A stretch of 38,238 nucleotides of DNA from Bacteroidales bacterium (GCA_016928075.1 JAFGLJ010000031.1:1-38238); one strand, 5' to 3'. Counted from the stretch's first letter, positions 14,978-23,139 are shown. Numbers and translations are program-made. The notes: generated by a model not told the origin, from the sequence alone.

Positions 14978-16255
14978 ATGAAGAACCTACTTAAAACCAC
15001 CGGTTTTTTTATCCTTTTGATAGCTGCCATGACTGCCTGCGAGGACAGGAGATATGAGCTCATTACCTATGAAGCCAATGTACCTGTATATATGGATTTG
15101 AAGGATTTCAGGAACAGTTTTACCATGAGTGAGCCAGTAGAGATCAAACAACCGGGCAAGATCTATTTTAAGGATGGATATCTGTTTGTTAATGAGTATA
15201 GTAAAGGTATCCATGTAATTGATAATTCTGACCCTGCTAATCCGGAGAAAATAGCCTTCTATAATATACTGGGCAATATTGACATGGCAATCTGTGGAAA
15301 TATTCTGTATGCAGACAGTTACATCGACCTGGTTGCTATCGATATTTCTGATATAAATAATCCTGTTGAAATTGATCGTCTCGAAAATGTGTTTCCTGAA
15401 TCAGTTCCTGAAGGTGATATTTGGTACCCTTATTCCAGGGTTGATAGCAAGAAAGGTGTGGTTGTAGACTGGAAGGTGAGAACAGTGACTGAAAAAAGGG
15501 AGGTATATGAGCAGGGTGGATGGATATATCACAATATGCTCACATATACAGCAGCAGGGGCAGTTGATGGATCATGGTCGGCAGGAGCAGGAAAAGCTGG
15601 GTCTATGGCAAGATTTATGCTTAATAATGAGTTTTTATACCTTATTGCACATCCATGGCTGCTTAAGACAGTTGACACGGAATCAGGTAATGAGATGCAT
15701 ATAGTCGATAGTGTTGAAGTGTCAAGGGATATGGAAACACTTTACAGGCTTGGTGACAAGCTTTTTATTGGTACCACAACCGGTATGCTTATTTACGGGC
15801 TAAATAACCCGGACAAACCAGTGTTTCTATCATCGTACGATCATATCACTGCCTGTGATCCGGTAGTCACGGATGGCACATATGCATATGTTACCCTACG
15901 TACCGGCAATAGATGCGGAGGAAACCAGAATCTCCTGGAGGTAATAGATATTTCTTCAATTACAAATCCTTACCTGGTCAAATCATACCCTATGTATAAT
16001 CCCCATGGACTTGGAATTGAGGGAGACCTGTTATTTATTTGCGATGGTGCTGCGGGATTAAAGATATATGACCGTACGGATCCTCTCGGTATACTTAATA
16101 ACCAGCTTGCTCACTTTCCTGATATTGATACATATGACGTTATACCGCTCGATGGAATACTTATGTTAATAGGGGAGGATGGTATATATCAGTATGACTA
16201 TACTGATATTCAAAATATTGTACTGATCAGTCATCTGTTAATTGCAGGAGAATAG
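14978..16255 (+). CDS. LVIVD-repeat (beta-propeller) lipoprotein
   Basis: Lipoprotein of 425 residues: signal peptide with lipobox MTAC (Cys21). The remainder holds repeated units of the LVIVD type, in which a strand-rich segment ends in a phrase like HVIDNSDPANPEKI (about 80-93), LVAIDISDINNPVEI (about 119-133), GLNNPDKPVFL and LEVIDISSITNPYLV (about 323-337), then LKIYDRTDPLG. These repeats build a propeller-like domain in extracytoplasmic proteins of Bacteroidota; molecular role unknown. Motif spacing of about 40-60 residues suggests six to seven blades. It lies 26 bp after the serpin and 4 bp before the barrel protein start, so these three look co-transcribed. Confidence 0.85.
   Translation: MKNLLKTTGFFILLIAAMTACEDRRYELITYEANVPVYMDLKDFRNSFTMSEPVEIKQPGKIYFKDGYLFVNEYSKGIHVIDNSDPANPEKIAFYNILGNIDMAICGNILYADSYIDLVAIDISDINNPVEIDRLENVFPESVPEGDIWYPYSRVDSKKGVVVDWKVRTVTEKREVYEQGGWIYHNMLTYTAAGAVDGSWSAGAGKAGSMARFMLNNEFLYLIAHPWLLKTVDTESGNEMHIVDSVEVSRDMETLYRLGDKLFIGTTTGMLIYGLNNPDKPVFLSSYDHITACDPVVTDGTYAYVTLRTGNRCGGNQNLLEVIDISSITNPYLVKSYPMYNPHGLGIEGDLLFICDGAAGLKIYDRTDPLGILNNQLAHFPDIDTYDVIPLDGILMLIGEDGIYQYDYTDIQNIVLISHLLIAGE
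16246..16250 (+). promoter_or_regulatory. Shine-Dalgarno sequence that fixes the barrel protein start
   Basis: AGGAG ends 9 nt before the ATG at 16260, inside the last codons of the LVIVD gene. Clear Shine-Dalgarno sites are rare in this window, and this one favours 16260 over the earlier in-frame TTG at 16242. Confidence 0.6.
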
Positions 16256-16259
16256 AATT

Positions 16260-16871
16260 ATGCCGAGGCATATTGTTTTTATTACCGGATTATTATTAAC
16301 AATACCCGCCTGGTCACAGTTACCGGCAGGGCCTGACAAATCTGCTGATGGGGTGAAAATACCCGGGAACGGATATTTTATTCACCTTTCAATAAGCAAC
16401 CTCGCCGGCAGATCGTCTAATGAGGAACCTGACAGACTTAGCATTCATTTGCTCAGTGCATATAAAACCAGTAAAGGTTTGAGCTTTGGTGCAGGATCAG
16501 GAATTGATCACCTGGAAATACCACTGTTACCTTTTTATGCCTACCTGAGATATGATCCATTTAAAACAAAATTCTCACCCTATGTCTGGCTAAAAAGTGG
16601 TTACGCTGTCTCACTGGCTGCTGATGATCAAGAGAATACCTGGTATGGATCTTATACTGAAAGTAAAGGTGGATTACTACTTAATGCAGGAATTGGTTTT
16701 GTTTTATACACCTGGCCAAATATTGGCATAAATATGGGTGTCGGGTACAGGTTCCAGAAAGTAAGTGAAACCTACCATGATTATTGGTGGGGTGGAGGTG
16801 AAGATGCTGTAAGAGAAATTATTACAGAATTTAACCGATTTGAATTACAGCTTGGTATAATATTCAGGTAA
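16260..16871 (+). CDS. Small outer-membrane beta-barrel protein
   Basis: Precursor of 203 residues with a signal peptide (HIVFITGLLLTIPAWSQ, cut near Gln20). After a short linker the sequence alternates polar and hydrophobic residues with aromatic girdle positions (YKTSKGLSFGAGSGIDHLE, FSPYVWLKSGYAVSLA, GGLLLNAGIGFVLY, NIGINMGVGYRFQKVSE) and ends in FELQLGIIFR, whose terminal strand has the aromatic/Arg finish of Omp-type barrels. About eight strands fit the length. Function is unknown. The start at 16260 is supported by AGGAG and by the signal peptide. It closes the serpin-LVIVD run; the sigma factor begins 74 bp later after an inverted repeat. Confidence 0.75.
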   Translation: MPRHIVFITGLLLTIPAWSQLPAGPDKSADGVKIPGNGYFIHLSISNLAGRSSNEEPDRLSIHLLSAYKTSKGLSFGAGSGIDHLEIPLLPFYAYLRYDPFKTKFSPYVWLKSGYAVSLAADDQENTWYGSYTESKGGLLLNAGIGFVLYTWPNIGINMGVGYRFQKVSETYHDYWWGGGEDAVREIITEFNRFELQLGIIFR

Positions 16872-16902
16872 AAATAAAATGAATTAACAAACGTAAAAAT
16901 AG

Positions 16903-16937
16903 TCTGAATTAAGTTATATTATAGAGATCAATTCAGA
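16903..16937 (+). promoter_or_regulatory. Inverted repeat before the ECF sigma factor (possible operator)
   Basis: Perfect 8-bp arms TCTGAATT (16903-16910) and AATTCAGA (16930-16937) around a 19-bp AT-rich spacer, ending 8 bp before the sigma factor ATG. It could be a regulator site or an mRNA hairpin that limits translation. No canonical promoter is visible around it. Confidence 0.35.
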
Positions 16938-16945
16938 TTACTAAT

Positions 16946-17536
16946 ATGGGAAAAAGGCGCTCGAATGTTCATGAACGTCCTGACCTGGAGCTAATAACAG
17001 GTAGCCTTAAGGGGATATTGTATTTCCAGGAGGCTTTATATAAGCGTTACTTTTCCTATGCAATGTCAGTGGCAATAAGATATGTCGTCAATAGGAATGA
17101 AGCTATTGAAATAATAAATGACAGCTTTATGAAGGTACTTGAAAAACTTAATACTTACGATAGCTCTAAGCCCTTTAAACCCTGGTATGTCAAGATTATA
17201 GTCAATACTGCCATAGATAGTTACCGTAAAAAGATTAAGAAAGATGAAAATTTTCTGAATATAGATACAGATTACGATGAAAAAGGAAAGGAGCCCGAGA
17301 TAGAAACAGAATTGACCATAAATGATATCCTGAATCTCTTCGGCTATATGCCGGATATTTATAAACTGACTTTTAACCTTTATGAAATAGAGGGCTATAA
17401 CCATAAAGAGATCGGGAGGATTTTGGGAATCAGTGAGTCTACCTCAAGGTCAAACCTTGCCAGAGCAAAGAAATTGCTCAGGAAGCTATATGTAAAATAT
17501 ATAAACTCTTCTGAAACAAATAATGAAGCGGTTTGA
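16946..17536 (+). CDS. ECF-type RNA polymerase sigma factor
   Basis: Protein of 196 residues with sigma-70 region 2 (about 22-95: LYKRYFSYAMSVAIRYVVNRNEAIEIINDSFMKVLEKL and FKPWYVKIIVNTAIDSYRK) and region 4 (about 125-183: DIYKLTFNLYEIEGYNHKEIGRILGISESTSRSNLARAKKLLRK, a helix-turn-helix). The two are joined by an acidic linker (DTDYDEKGKEPEIETE). ECF sigma factors redirect RNA polymerase to a small regulon, often in response to envelope signals passed by a membrane anti-sigma factor. The next gene starts 14 bp before this one ends and encodes a protein with a short cytoplasmic domain and one membrane helix, the natural candidate for its regulator. An inverted repeat precedes the gene. Confidence 0.92.
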   Translation: MGKRRSNVHERPDLELITGSLKGILYFQEALYKRYFSYAMSVAIRYVVNRNEAIEIINDSFMKVLEKLNTYDSSKPFKPWYVKIIVNTAIDSYRKKIKKDENFLNIDTDYDEKGKEPEIETELTINDILNLFGYMPDIYKLTFNLYEIEGYNHKEIGRILGISESTSRSNLARAKKLLRKLYVKYINSSETNNEAV

Positions 17537-18743
17537 TAGTATATTTGTCAGGCGTATAAAAGAAGCCTTCAGTGACTATAATGTTGACCACCTTGCCGAT
17601 GAAGGATGGAATAACTTTATTAGAAAGAAGAAGAAACGTGCTGGGATAATTATACCCTTATGGGCCAAAGCAGCTTCTGTGGCAGTTTTGTTGACAACAG
17701 CTGGGATAATTACTTATAAATCGTTTTTAAGTATTAGAAATCCCAATGGTAAACCCATAGTCACTGTTGTTAATCAGGAAACATATGATGCGATCGCAGA
17801 TGATACCATTATGGTGGAAAAGGAAACTACACTAAAGGATATTCCTATGGCAGCAGATATTATAGAAAAGAAACCTGTGCTTGCCGTTAAATCAAGTGCC
17901 GGACCATATATAAAAAAAGAGTCCGTTGAGAATCATTTTTCCGGTATACATAGATTGCCAGTTTCATTATCTAAGTTAGAATTAGGTGTGAATATTAAGG
18001 ATTATCTTGATGATAAAGTGTGGCAATATGCAGATTTTTATTATACCATGACTGATTATGAAAATCCAGAAGAAGGGAAAGCAAAAACCAACCTCCTGGC
18101 AGGTTTATCAGGTATGATGGCACGAGTAGACAATAGTGTTTCTGCAAATCCTGCAACTTCACTTGGTATTTACCTCGAACACAGTATTTCAGATAGGATA
18201 GCATTCCGCCCGGGTATAGCCATTACCATGCAGGGATATGATCTGAATAACGGTGTTTTGAAAGAGAACGATGTGTATGCTGCCCCAATGGTTAATGGTA
18301 TGTCGGGTTCGGTGGAAAGCTATGAAGCACAGCTCAATTTTCTGGCAATGGAAATCCCGATGAACATTGTCTTTACAGTATGGGAGAGGCATAATTCAAA
18401 GGTTTTTATATCTACAGGTGCATCAACTATGGTTTATCTGAACCAGAAATTCAACGGTAGCTTCATTAATGCGTATACCATGGAGAAATACAATGATCAG
18501 ACAGGAGCCGTAACATACGAAACCAATTATTCAGAAGTTGATGTAGAAAACACTTACAGTGCATTCTCCCATGTGGATTTCTTTGGCCTGGCCAATTTTT
18601 CTGCAGGTTATTCAATGCCCTTTGGAAAAAGTAATAGACTCTTAATAGAACCATTTATAAAACTCCCAGTCAGTGATCTTACGAGTCTGGATCTGCGTGT
18701 ATTATATGGAGGTATGTCTCTAAAATTAAGATTTCTGGAATAA
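17523..18743 (+). CDS. Trans-envelope protein: anti-sigma-like N terminus, one membrane helix, beta-barrel-like C terminus
   Basis: Protein of 406 residues overlapping the sigma factor gene by 14 bp, which implies translational coupling. Residues 1-44 are basic and helical (FVRRIKEAFSDYNVDHLADE, W29, then RKKKKR), like cytoplasmic tails of sigma partners. One hydrophobic helix follows (about 44-66, IPLWAKAASVAVLLTTAGIITY), then a Ser/Thr/Lys/Glu-rich periplasmic linker (about 70-165). The C-terminal 230 residues read like an outer-membrane beta-barrel (AGLSGMMARVDN, LGIYLEHSISDRIAFRPGIAI, LNFLAMEIPMNIVF, VFISTGASTMVYL, and a final strand GGMSLKLRFLE). By position it is probably the anti-sigma or signal-relay partner of the ECF factor. 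No zinc-type HxxxCxxC anti-sigma motif is seen. The same sequence could instead be an OMP with an uncleaved N-terminal anchor. Confidence 0.65.
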   Translation: MKRFDSIFVRRIKEAFSDYNVDHLADEGWNNFIRKKKKRAGIIIPLWAKAASVAVLLTTAGIITYKSFLSIRNPNGKPIVTVVNQETYDAIADDTIMVEKETTLKDIPMAADIIEKKPVLAVKSSAGPYIKKESVENHFSGIHRLPVSLSKLELGVNIKDYLDDKVWQYADFYYTMTDYENPEEGKAKTNLLAGLSGMMARVDNSVSANPATSLGIYLEHSISDRIAFRPGIAITMQGYDLNNGVLKENDVYAAPMVNGMSGSVESYEAQLNFLAMEIPMNIVFTVWERHNSKVFISTGASTMVYLNQKFNGSFINAYTMEKYNDQTGAVTYETNYSEVDVENTYSAFSHVDFFGLANFSAGYSMPFGKSNRLLIEPFIKLPVSDLTSLDLRVLYGGMSLKLRFLE

Positions 18744-18747
18744 AATT

Positions 18748-18773
18748 CAGCCGGAACAGGCTGCATACTTTTT
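18748..18773 (+). terminator. Possible intrinsic terminator after the sigma factor operon
   Basis: Arms CAGCC (18748-18752) and GGCTG (18759-18763) around a 6-nt loop, followed after five bases by a run of five T. The stem is short, so the call is moderate; it is well placed just after the stop at 18743. Confidence 0.4.
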
Positions 18774-18833
18774 ACTCAATTAATCCTAATTATATAAAAT
18801 AAGGAGTAAATTAAATTAAACAGGAAATCTGGC

Positions 18834-18841
18834 TATCTTTG
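18834..18841 (+). promoter_or_regulatory. Predicted -7 element for the GHL10-Memo operon
   Basis: TATCTTTG is an exact TAnnTTTG match 40 bp before the ATG at 18881. It overlaps the first in-frame TTG (18839), so that codon cannot be in the transcript; this supports a start at 18875 or 18881. A -33 TTG is not evident. Confidence 0.5.
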
Positions 18842-18880
18842 GATATGTTGAATTTATGTTTAATTAAACACCGTATGATC

Positions 18881-20008
18881 ATGAAGAAGCTAATCCTGCT
18901 TATCCCACTCGTAGCTATTCTGGCTGGTTGCCAGGTTAATAAGAATAAAATTCCTGTATACGCATGGGAGTCAGGCCCACGTGGAAAATCTGATAAAGAG
19001 TTGCTTAAAGAGTTTAAAGACCTAAAGAGAAAAGGCATTGACGGGTTGATGTATAATGGAGGACAGGAGGCAGCAACCTATGAAAGAGTTGGGGCACTTG
19101 CGAAAAAGGCAGGTCTTGAATTTCATGCCTGGATACCGACTATGATTCAATCAAAAGAGGGCTTGCTGGATACAAGCCTGTATGCATTCAACGGGCTCGG
19201 ACAATCAGCATGGACGCACCCGGCATATGTCCCTTACTATAAATTCCTCTGCCCGGAAAGAGAGGAAGTGTACGATTTCCTGGAAAATATGTACTCAAAC
19301 GTGGCTGATGTTCCTCAGGTTGACGGGATACACCTCGACTATATTCGATTCCCCGATGTAATACTGGCACGTGGACTGTGGGATAAATACGGCCTTGTAA
19401 TGGACAGGGAATATCCCCAATTCGATTATTGTTACTGTGACAGCTGTGTAACACACTTCAAAGAACAAACTGGTATAGACATACTGGAAGTAGAAGATCC
19501 TTCCAGTGTGGAAGAATGGAAGCAATTCAGGTATGACCAGATAACCAGCATAGTAAACAGACTTGCTGACATGGTGCACTCAAAGAACAAGGAAATAACA
19601 GCCGCTGTTTTCCCGGGACCCAACTCCGTGGCAAAAAAGATAGTACGCCAGGAATGGGATAAATGGAACATTGATGCATTCTATCCTATGAACTATAATG
19701 ATTTCTATCTTGAGGATGCTGAATGGATAGGTGAAGTATGTAAAGAAGCAGTTGAAGCTACAGAGGGTAAAGCACAGATATACAGTGGCTTATTTATTTG
19801 TCCGGATCCTTCTGCTAAAGCTATGGAACCTGATCCGGAAAACCACGGCCTTGTGCCCTCAGAAATACCTGATGCAATTAATGAATCAATCAGTAACGGC
19901 GCAACCGGGATATGCCTCTTCACTTCATCAAGAATGACCAGGGAAGGGTGGGAGGAATTTAGAAAAGCTATTTATCGTCCACAGGAAGAAAAAATTGAGC
20001 TTCAATGA
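18881..20008 (+). CDS. Glycoside-hydrolase-like (GHL10/DUF187-type) lipoprotein
   Basis: Start placed at 18881, where MKKLILLIPLVAILAGC gives a textbook lipoprotein signal (Cys17). The 375-residue precursor has features of the GHL10-type TIM barrels found in bacterial surface proteins: an early strand IPVYAWE, FHAWIP (81-86), the signature DGIHLDYIRFP (about 148-158) and the Cys-rich DYCYCDSCVTHFKEQTGID (about 183-201), then ITAAVFPG, DAFYPMNYNDF and GICLFTSSRMTREGWEEF. Members are predicted glycosidases; proven activity is scarce, and some may act on peptidoglycan or polysaccharide. It should sit on the outer face of a membrane. Its stop overlaps the start of the Memo-like gene by 4 bp (ATGA), so the two are co-translated. 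Confidence 0.85.
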   Translation: MKKLILLIPLVAILAGCQVNKNKIPVYAWESGPRGKSDKELLKEFKDLKRKGIDGLMYNGGQEAATYERVGALAKKAGLEFHAWIPTMIQSKEGLLDTSLYAFNGLGQSAWTHPAYVPYYKFLCPEREEVYDFLENMYSNVADVPQVDGIHLDYIRFPDVILARGLWDKYGLVMDREYPQFDYCYCDSCVTHFKEQTGIDILEVEDPSSVEEWKQFRYDQITSIVNRLADMVHSKNKEITAAVFPGPNSVAKKIVRQEWDKWNIDAFYPMNYNDFYLEDAEWIGEVCKEAVEATEGKAQIYSGLFICPDPSAKAMEPDPENHGLVPSEIPDAINESISNGATGICLFTSSRMTREGWEEFRKAIYRPQEEKIELQ

Positions 20009-21072
20009 CCAGATTATATATTTTGATCGCAACCTGCCTGCTAATGATGGCTTCATGCAATACATATAAAAGTAATGAAGCGGTTGAAAGTAAGGTCAGA
20101 CAACAGGTTGATACAGTAGGTTTTGCTCAGTACAGCTGGCAAATCGACAGTGTGATGGCCAGGATTGACCGCAGGGGATGGAAAAAAATAGCAGGTGATC
20201 CATGGAAGCTGGCTGTATGCCCTCATGATGATTATACTTACGTAGGTAAACTTTATCCTGAAGTATTGAATAATATAAAAGCGGATCATGTTTTTTTGAT
20301 AGGAGTGGCCCATAAAGCTGCACAGCTTGGACTTGAAGACTACCTGATATTCGATACCCACAGTCAGTGGTATGGCCCATATGGAAATGTTCCGGTTTCA
20401 CCTGCACGGAATGAAATTTACCAGGCCCTGAAAGATAAATATGCAATAATTAGCGATACAATGCATACAGTGGAACATTCGCTGGAATCAATGATTCCTT
20501 TCATGCAATATTTTAACAGGGATATTAGAATAATACCTGTGCTGGTACCTGCTATGAGTCCTGAAAGAATGGAAGAATGCGGCAAAGCCCTTGCAGAGGC
20601 AATAAAAGATGTGGCTGATTCAAGGCAATGGGAGTGGGGAACTGATTATGCATTAGTGGTAACAACCGATGCAGTACATTATGGCAATGAAGATTGGGGT
20701 GGTAAAGATTATGCCATGTATGGCTGTGACGATGAAGGAAATGCTAAGGCAAGAACACATGAAAAAGAGATAATTGAAAATTGCCTTAATGGAGAGATTG
20801 ATCCTGAAAATATCAGGCTGTTCAGTGCATACACACTCGACAGCGCAGATTATCATAATTATAAATGGACATGGTGCGGAAGGTATTGTGTTCCCGTGGC
20901 ACTGTATACAGCATATTACCTTAATGATTCCATACCGCTAAATGGTGAGCTGATTGGTTATTCAAGCAGTATAACTTCCGGGCATATTCCTGTTCAAGAC
21001 CTTGGCATGGGAACTACGGCAATAGCAACAGATTGCCACTGGGTTGGTTATGCAGCTCTGGGGTACCGATAG
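20005..21072 (+). CDS. Memo-family (AmmeMemoRadiSam protein B-like) lipoprotein
   Basis: Precursor of 355 residues with lipobox MASC (Cys18), hence extracytoplasmic, unlike most Memo proteins. The Memo fold resembles class III extradiol dioxygenases. Residues equivalent to the metal-site set I remember from human MEMO1 are present: His74 in VCPHDDYTYVG, His103 in GVAHK, Asp222/His225 in TTDAVHYG and Cys291 in WCGRYCVPVAL. Other family marks are GPYGNVPV (124-131), EHSLESMIPF (157-166) and the C-terminal GYSSSITSG and LGMGTTAIA. Memo proteins bind metal (copper in human MEMO1) and have been linked to redox chemistry, but bacterial roles are not established. It is translationally coupled to the glycoside-hydrolase-like lipoprotein, which suggests the two work on the same surface substrate or complex. 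Confidence 0.85.
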   Translation: MTRLYILIATCLLMMASCNTYKSNEAVESKVRQQVDTVGFAQYSWQIDSVMARIDRRGWKKIAGDPWKLAVCPHDDYTYVGKLYPEVLNNIKADHVFLIGVAHKAAQLGLEDYLIFDTHSQWYGPYGNVPVSPARNEIYQALKDKYAIISDTMHTVEHSLESMIPFMQYFNRDIRIIPVLVPAMSPERMEECGKALAEAIKDVADSRQWEWGTDYALVVTTDAVHYGNEDWGGKDYAMYGCDDEGNAKARTHEKEIIENCLNGEIDPENIRLFSAYTLDSADYHNYKWTWCGRYCVPVALYTAYYLNDSIPLNGELIGYSSSITSGHIPVQDLGMGTTAIATDCHWVGYAALGYR

Positions 21073-21166
21073 TGAAAGATAAAAGTAAAAAGTAAGGGTT
21101 AGAATTGCAATTTAGACCGGAAACGATTATCCGTTTACCGTTATTAATTACTGAAATTAAAATTAC

Positions 21167-21194
21167 CTTATAAACTTTTATCAACTCTATCAAC
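21167..21194 (+). repeat. Short leader repeat ending in AAC (TATCAAC type)
   Basis: CTTATAAAC, TTTTATCAAC and TCTATCAAC in a row (21167-21194), closely matching the 9-bp units at 4251-4295. It lies about 125 bp before the fasciclin gene, in a 246-bp AT-rich gap that otherwise shows only a weak bulged hairpin (about 21118-21140). Confidence 0.6.
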
Positions 21195-21318
21195 ATTCCT
21201 TAGCATTAGCCTAAAGTATGACCTAATAGCGTAAAATGTTTAATAAAAAATAAAATAATTTAAACAAAACATACATGCTGCTTGTTGGAGTTTCATAAAC
21301 AATTTAAAATCCAATATT

Positions 21319-21834
21319 ATGAAAACTCTTAAGACATTATTTACAGCGTTGATTATCAGTTCATTCGTATTCTCAGGAAATGTTTCGGCACAGTGTGCAA
21401 CAGATACTGAAGAGAATCAATCTTCTGACATTGTGGATCTTGCTGTTTCCACTGAATTCCTCAGCACTCTGGTAGCTGCAGTGAAAGCAGGAGAACTTGT
21501 TGAAACACTTAAAGGTGAGGGTCCTTTTACAGTATTCGCACCAACAAATGATGCTTTTTCCGCCCTTCCTGAAGGAACACTGGAAAGCCTGCTCTTACCC
21601 GAAAACAAGGATAAGCTGGTTGCCATACTTTTATACCATGTACTGCCCGGTAAAGTGAAATCAACTGATCTGAGCGATGGCATGAAGGCAAAAACAGTAC
21701 AGGGAAGTAATATAGAGGTGGATATTTCAGATTCAGGTGTAAAGATTAATGATGCTTCAGTAACTGCAGCTGATATTGAAGCTTCTAATGGCGTGGTACA
21801 CATTATTGATAAGGTCATTCTACCTCCTATGTAG
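21319..21834 (+). CDS. Secreted fasciclin (FAS1) domain protein
   Basis: Precursor of 171 residues with a Sec signal peptide ([20 protein letters not shown], cut near SAQ). One FAS1 domain fills the rest (about 38-171): [19 protein letters not shown], the H1 motif [17 protein letters not shown] (about 67-83), [10 protein letters not shown] (YH region) and the H2 motif [17 protein letters not shown] near the C terminus. A single secreted FAS1 domain of this size is common in bacteria and resembles mycobacterial MPT70-like adhesins; it usually mediates adhesion or ligand binding. The Cys just after the predicted cleavage site (SAQC) does not make a good lipobox. It is a single gene closed by the strong terminator at 21877. 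Confidence 0.93.
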   Translation: MKTLKTLFTALIISSFVFSGNVSAQCATDTEENQSSDIVDLAVSTEFLSTLVAAVKAGELVETLKGEGPFTVFAPTNDAFSALPEGTLESLLLPENKDKLVAILLYHVLPGKVKSTDLSDGMKAKTVQGSNIEVDISDSGVKINDASVTAADIEASNGVVHIIDKVILPPM

Positions 21835-21876
21835 AGGCAGATGATTATCATGACCCGATATATTGTTTCAGCTATT

Positions 21877-21907
21877 AAAAAGGTGCAATTATTTGCACCT
21901 TTTTTTT
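21877..21907 (+). terminator. Intrinsic terminator after the fasciclin gene
   Basis: Perfect 12-bp arms (AAAAAGGTGCAA and TTGCACCTTTTT) around a TTAT loop, running into a T tract at 21900-21907. This is the clearest rho-independent terminator in the window, 43 bp after the fasciclin stop. Confidence 0.88.
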
Positions 21908-21908
21908 G

Positions 21909-21916
21909 TAATTTTG
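21909..21916 (+). promoter_or_regulatory. Possible -7 element before the second beta-lactamase-fold gene
   Basis: TAATTTTG matches TAnnTTTG directly after the terminator, 32 bp before the ATG at 21949. A TTTG at 21892-21895 lies only 13 bp upstream, shorter than the usual spacer, so the call is tentative. Confidence 0.35.
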
Positions 21917-21948
21917 TTCCCGATCTATAACTAAAACCAATCTATTAA

Positions 21949-23139
21949 ATGAATTCATCGATCTCTTCAAAGAGAAAAAAAGGGATGATTTTCAGTATTC
22001 TGAAGGTTGATGAAGAAAACAGAACCGTTACAAGCAGGTTCCTCTGGGGGAAATCCACTGCTGTTTACCGTGAAGGCTTCGGAACCACCCTCCTGCAGGA
22101 GAAGGCTATTGAAGAAATAAAGGCTCTAAGCTATCCTGAGATTTCAGCAGGTTATATCAGCGATACAATTATCTGGCCCATGGGTGATATAGTGCCGGAC
22201 AGCATTACGGGCATAGACAGGAATGCTCTGAATAATATTTCAGACAGACTGATTAATGAGGATGCATATGGAGGGACATCTTTCGCTTTTATGGTGTTGC
22301 ATAAGGGTATACCGGTTGCTGAAGCCTATAAACCCTGGTTTAACGAAGATACAAAATTCCTTAGCTGGTCGATGGCAAAATCTGTCACAAATGCACTGGT
22401 GGGCATTATGGTTAAGGATAGTGTTCTTAACTTAGAAAAAACAGAATTGATTCCTGAATGGTCTGGAGACGGGCGAAGCAATATAACACTGAATAACCTT
22501 ATGCATATGCAGAGTGGCCTGGAATGGAATGAAGATTATGGCAACAGGTCGGATATCACTGTGATGTTGCACTGCGAACCTGATTTTGCAGAATATGCAT
22601 ATAGCATGACCCTGGAATATGATCCCGATATACACTGGAATTATTCTTGCGGTGCAGCCAATATTGTCAGTTATATATTACGCAAACAGTTCGATACAGA
22701 TGATACATACTATGCTTTTCCACATGAGAAACTATTCTATAAGATAGGGATCACAGATGCAATTTTCGAACCCGATGAATCTGGTACTCTTGTAGGTTCA
22801 TCATACCTGTATATGACTGCTCGTGATTACGCCCGGTTCGCATTATTATTCATACAGGATGGTATATTTGACGGTTATCAGATACTCCCTGAAGGATGGG
22901 TTGACTACACAACCACTTCTGCATCAGGCAGCAATGGTGAATATGGTTCGTTTTTCTGGCTTAATGAAGAAGGTCGTTATGAATCGGCACCTGAAGACAT
23001 GTATTGGTGCAGAGGACATGACGGTCAGCGTATTTTCATTATCCCTTCCCTGGATCTTATTACCGTGGTGCTCGGTTATTCACCTGATGATTCAATGGAT
23101 TTTAATAAGCTGCTGGCTGATATAATTGCTACTCTTTAA
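21949..23139 (+). CDS. Beta-lactamase-fold serine hydrolase (6-aminohexanoate-dimer-hydrolase-like)
   Basis: Protein of 396 residues. SMAK (Ser141, Lys144) is the catalytic pair, YSCGAAN (232-238) occupies the second motif, and RGHDGQ (355-360) the third. LVGSSYLYMTARDYARFALL and the WFNEDTKFLSWSMAKS context are typical of the class C-like EstB/NylB subgroup, whose members cleave amides or esters rather than beta-lactams. Unlike the first hydrolase in this window it has no evident signal peptide: the ATG directly follows an in-frame TAA, and the N terminus starts with a polar, basic SSKRKKG before SRFLWGKSTAVYREGFGTTL, a segment that in related proteins follows a membrane anchor. The anchor may have been lost, or the protein may be cytoplasmic. 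The GH3-type synthetase starts 12 bp after its stop, so they are co-transcribed. Confidence 0.85.
   Translation: MNSSISSKRKKGMIFSILKVDEENRTVTSRFLWGKSTAVYREGFGTTLLQEKAIEEIKALSYPEISAGYISDTIIWPMGDIVPDSITGIDRNALNNISDRLINEDAYGGTSFAFMVLHKGIPVAEAYKPWFNEDTKFLSWSMAKSVTNALVGIMVKDSVLNLEKTELIPEWSGDGRSNITLNNLMHMQSGLEWNEDYGNRSDITVMLHCEPDFAEYAYSMTLEYDPDIHWNYSCGAANIVSYILRKQFDTDDTYYAFPHEKLFYKIGITDAIFEPDESGTLVGSSYLYMTARDYARFALLFIQDGIFDGYQILPEGWVDYTTTSASGSNGEYGSFFWLNEEGRYESAPEDMYWCRGHDGQRIFIIPSLDLITVVLGYSPDDSMDFNKLLADIIATL

Noticed and set aside
20005..21072. Extradiol ring-cleavage dioxygenase (LigB type)
   Set aside because: Fold is related, but the CGRxxxP, EHSLE and C-terminal motifs match the Memo branch better.
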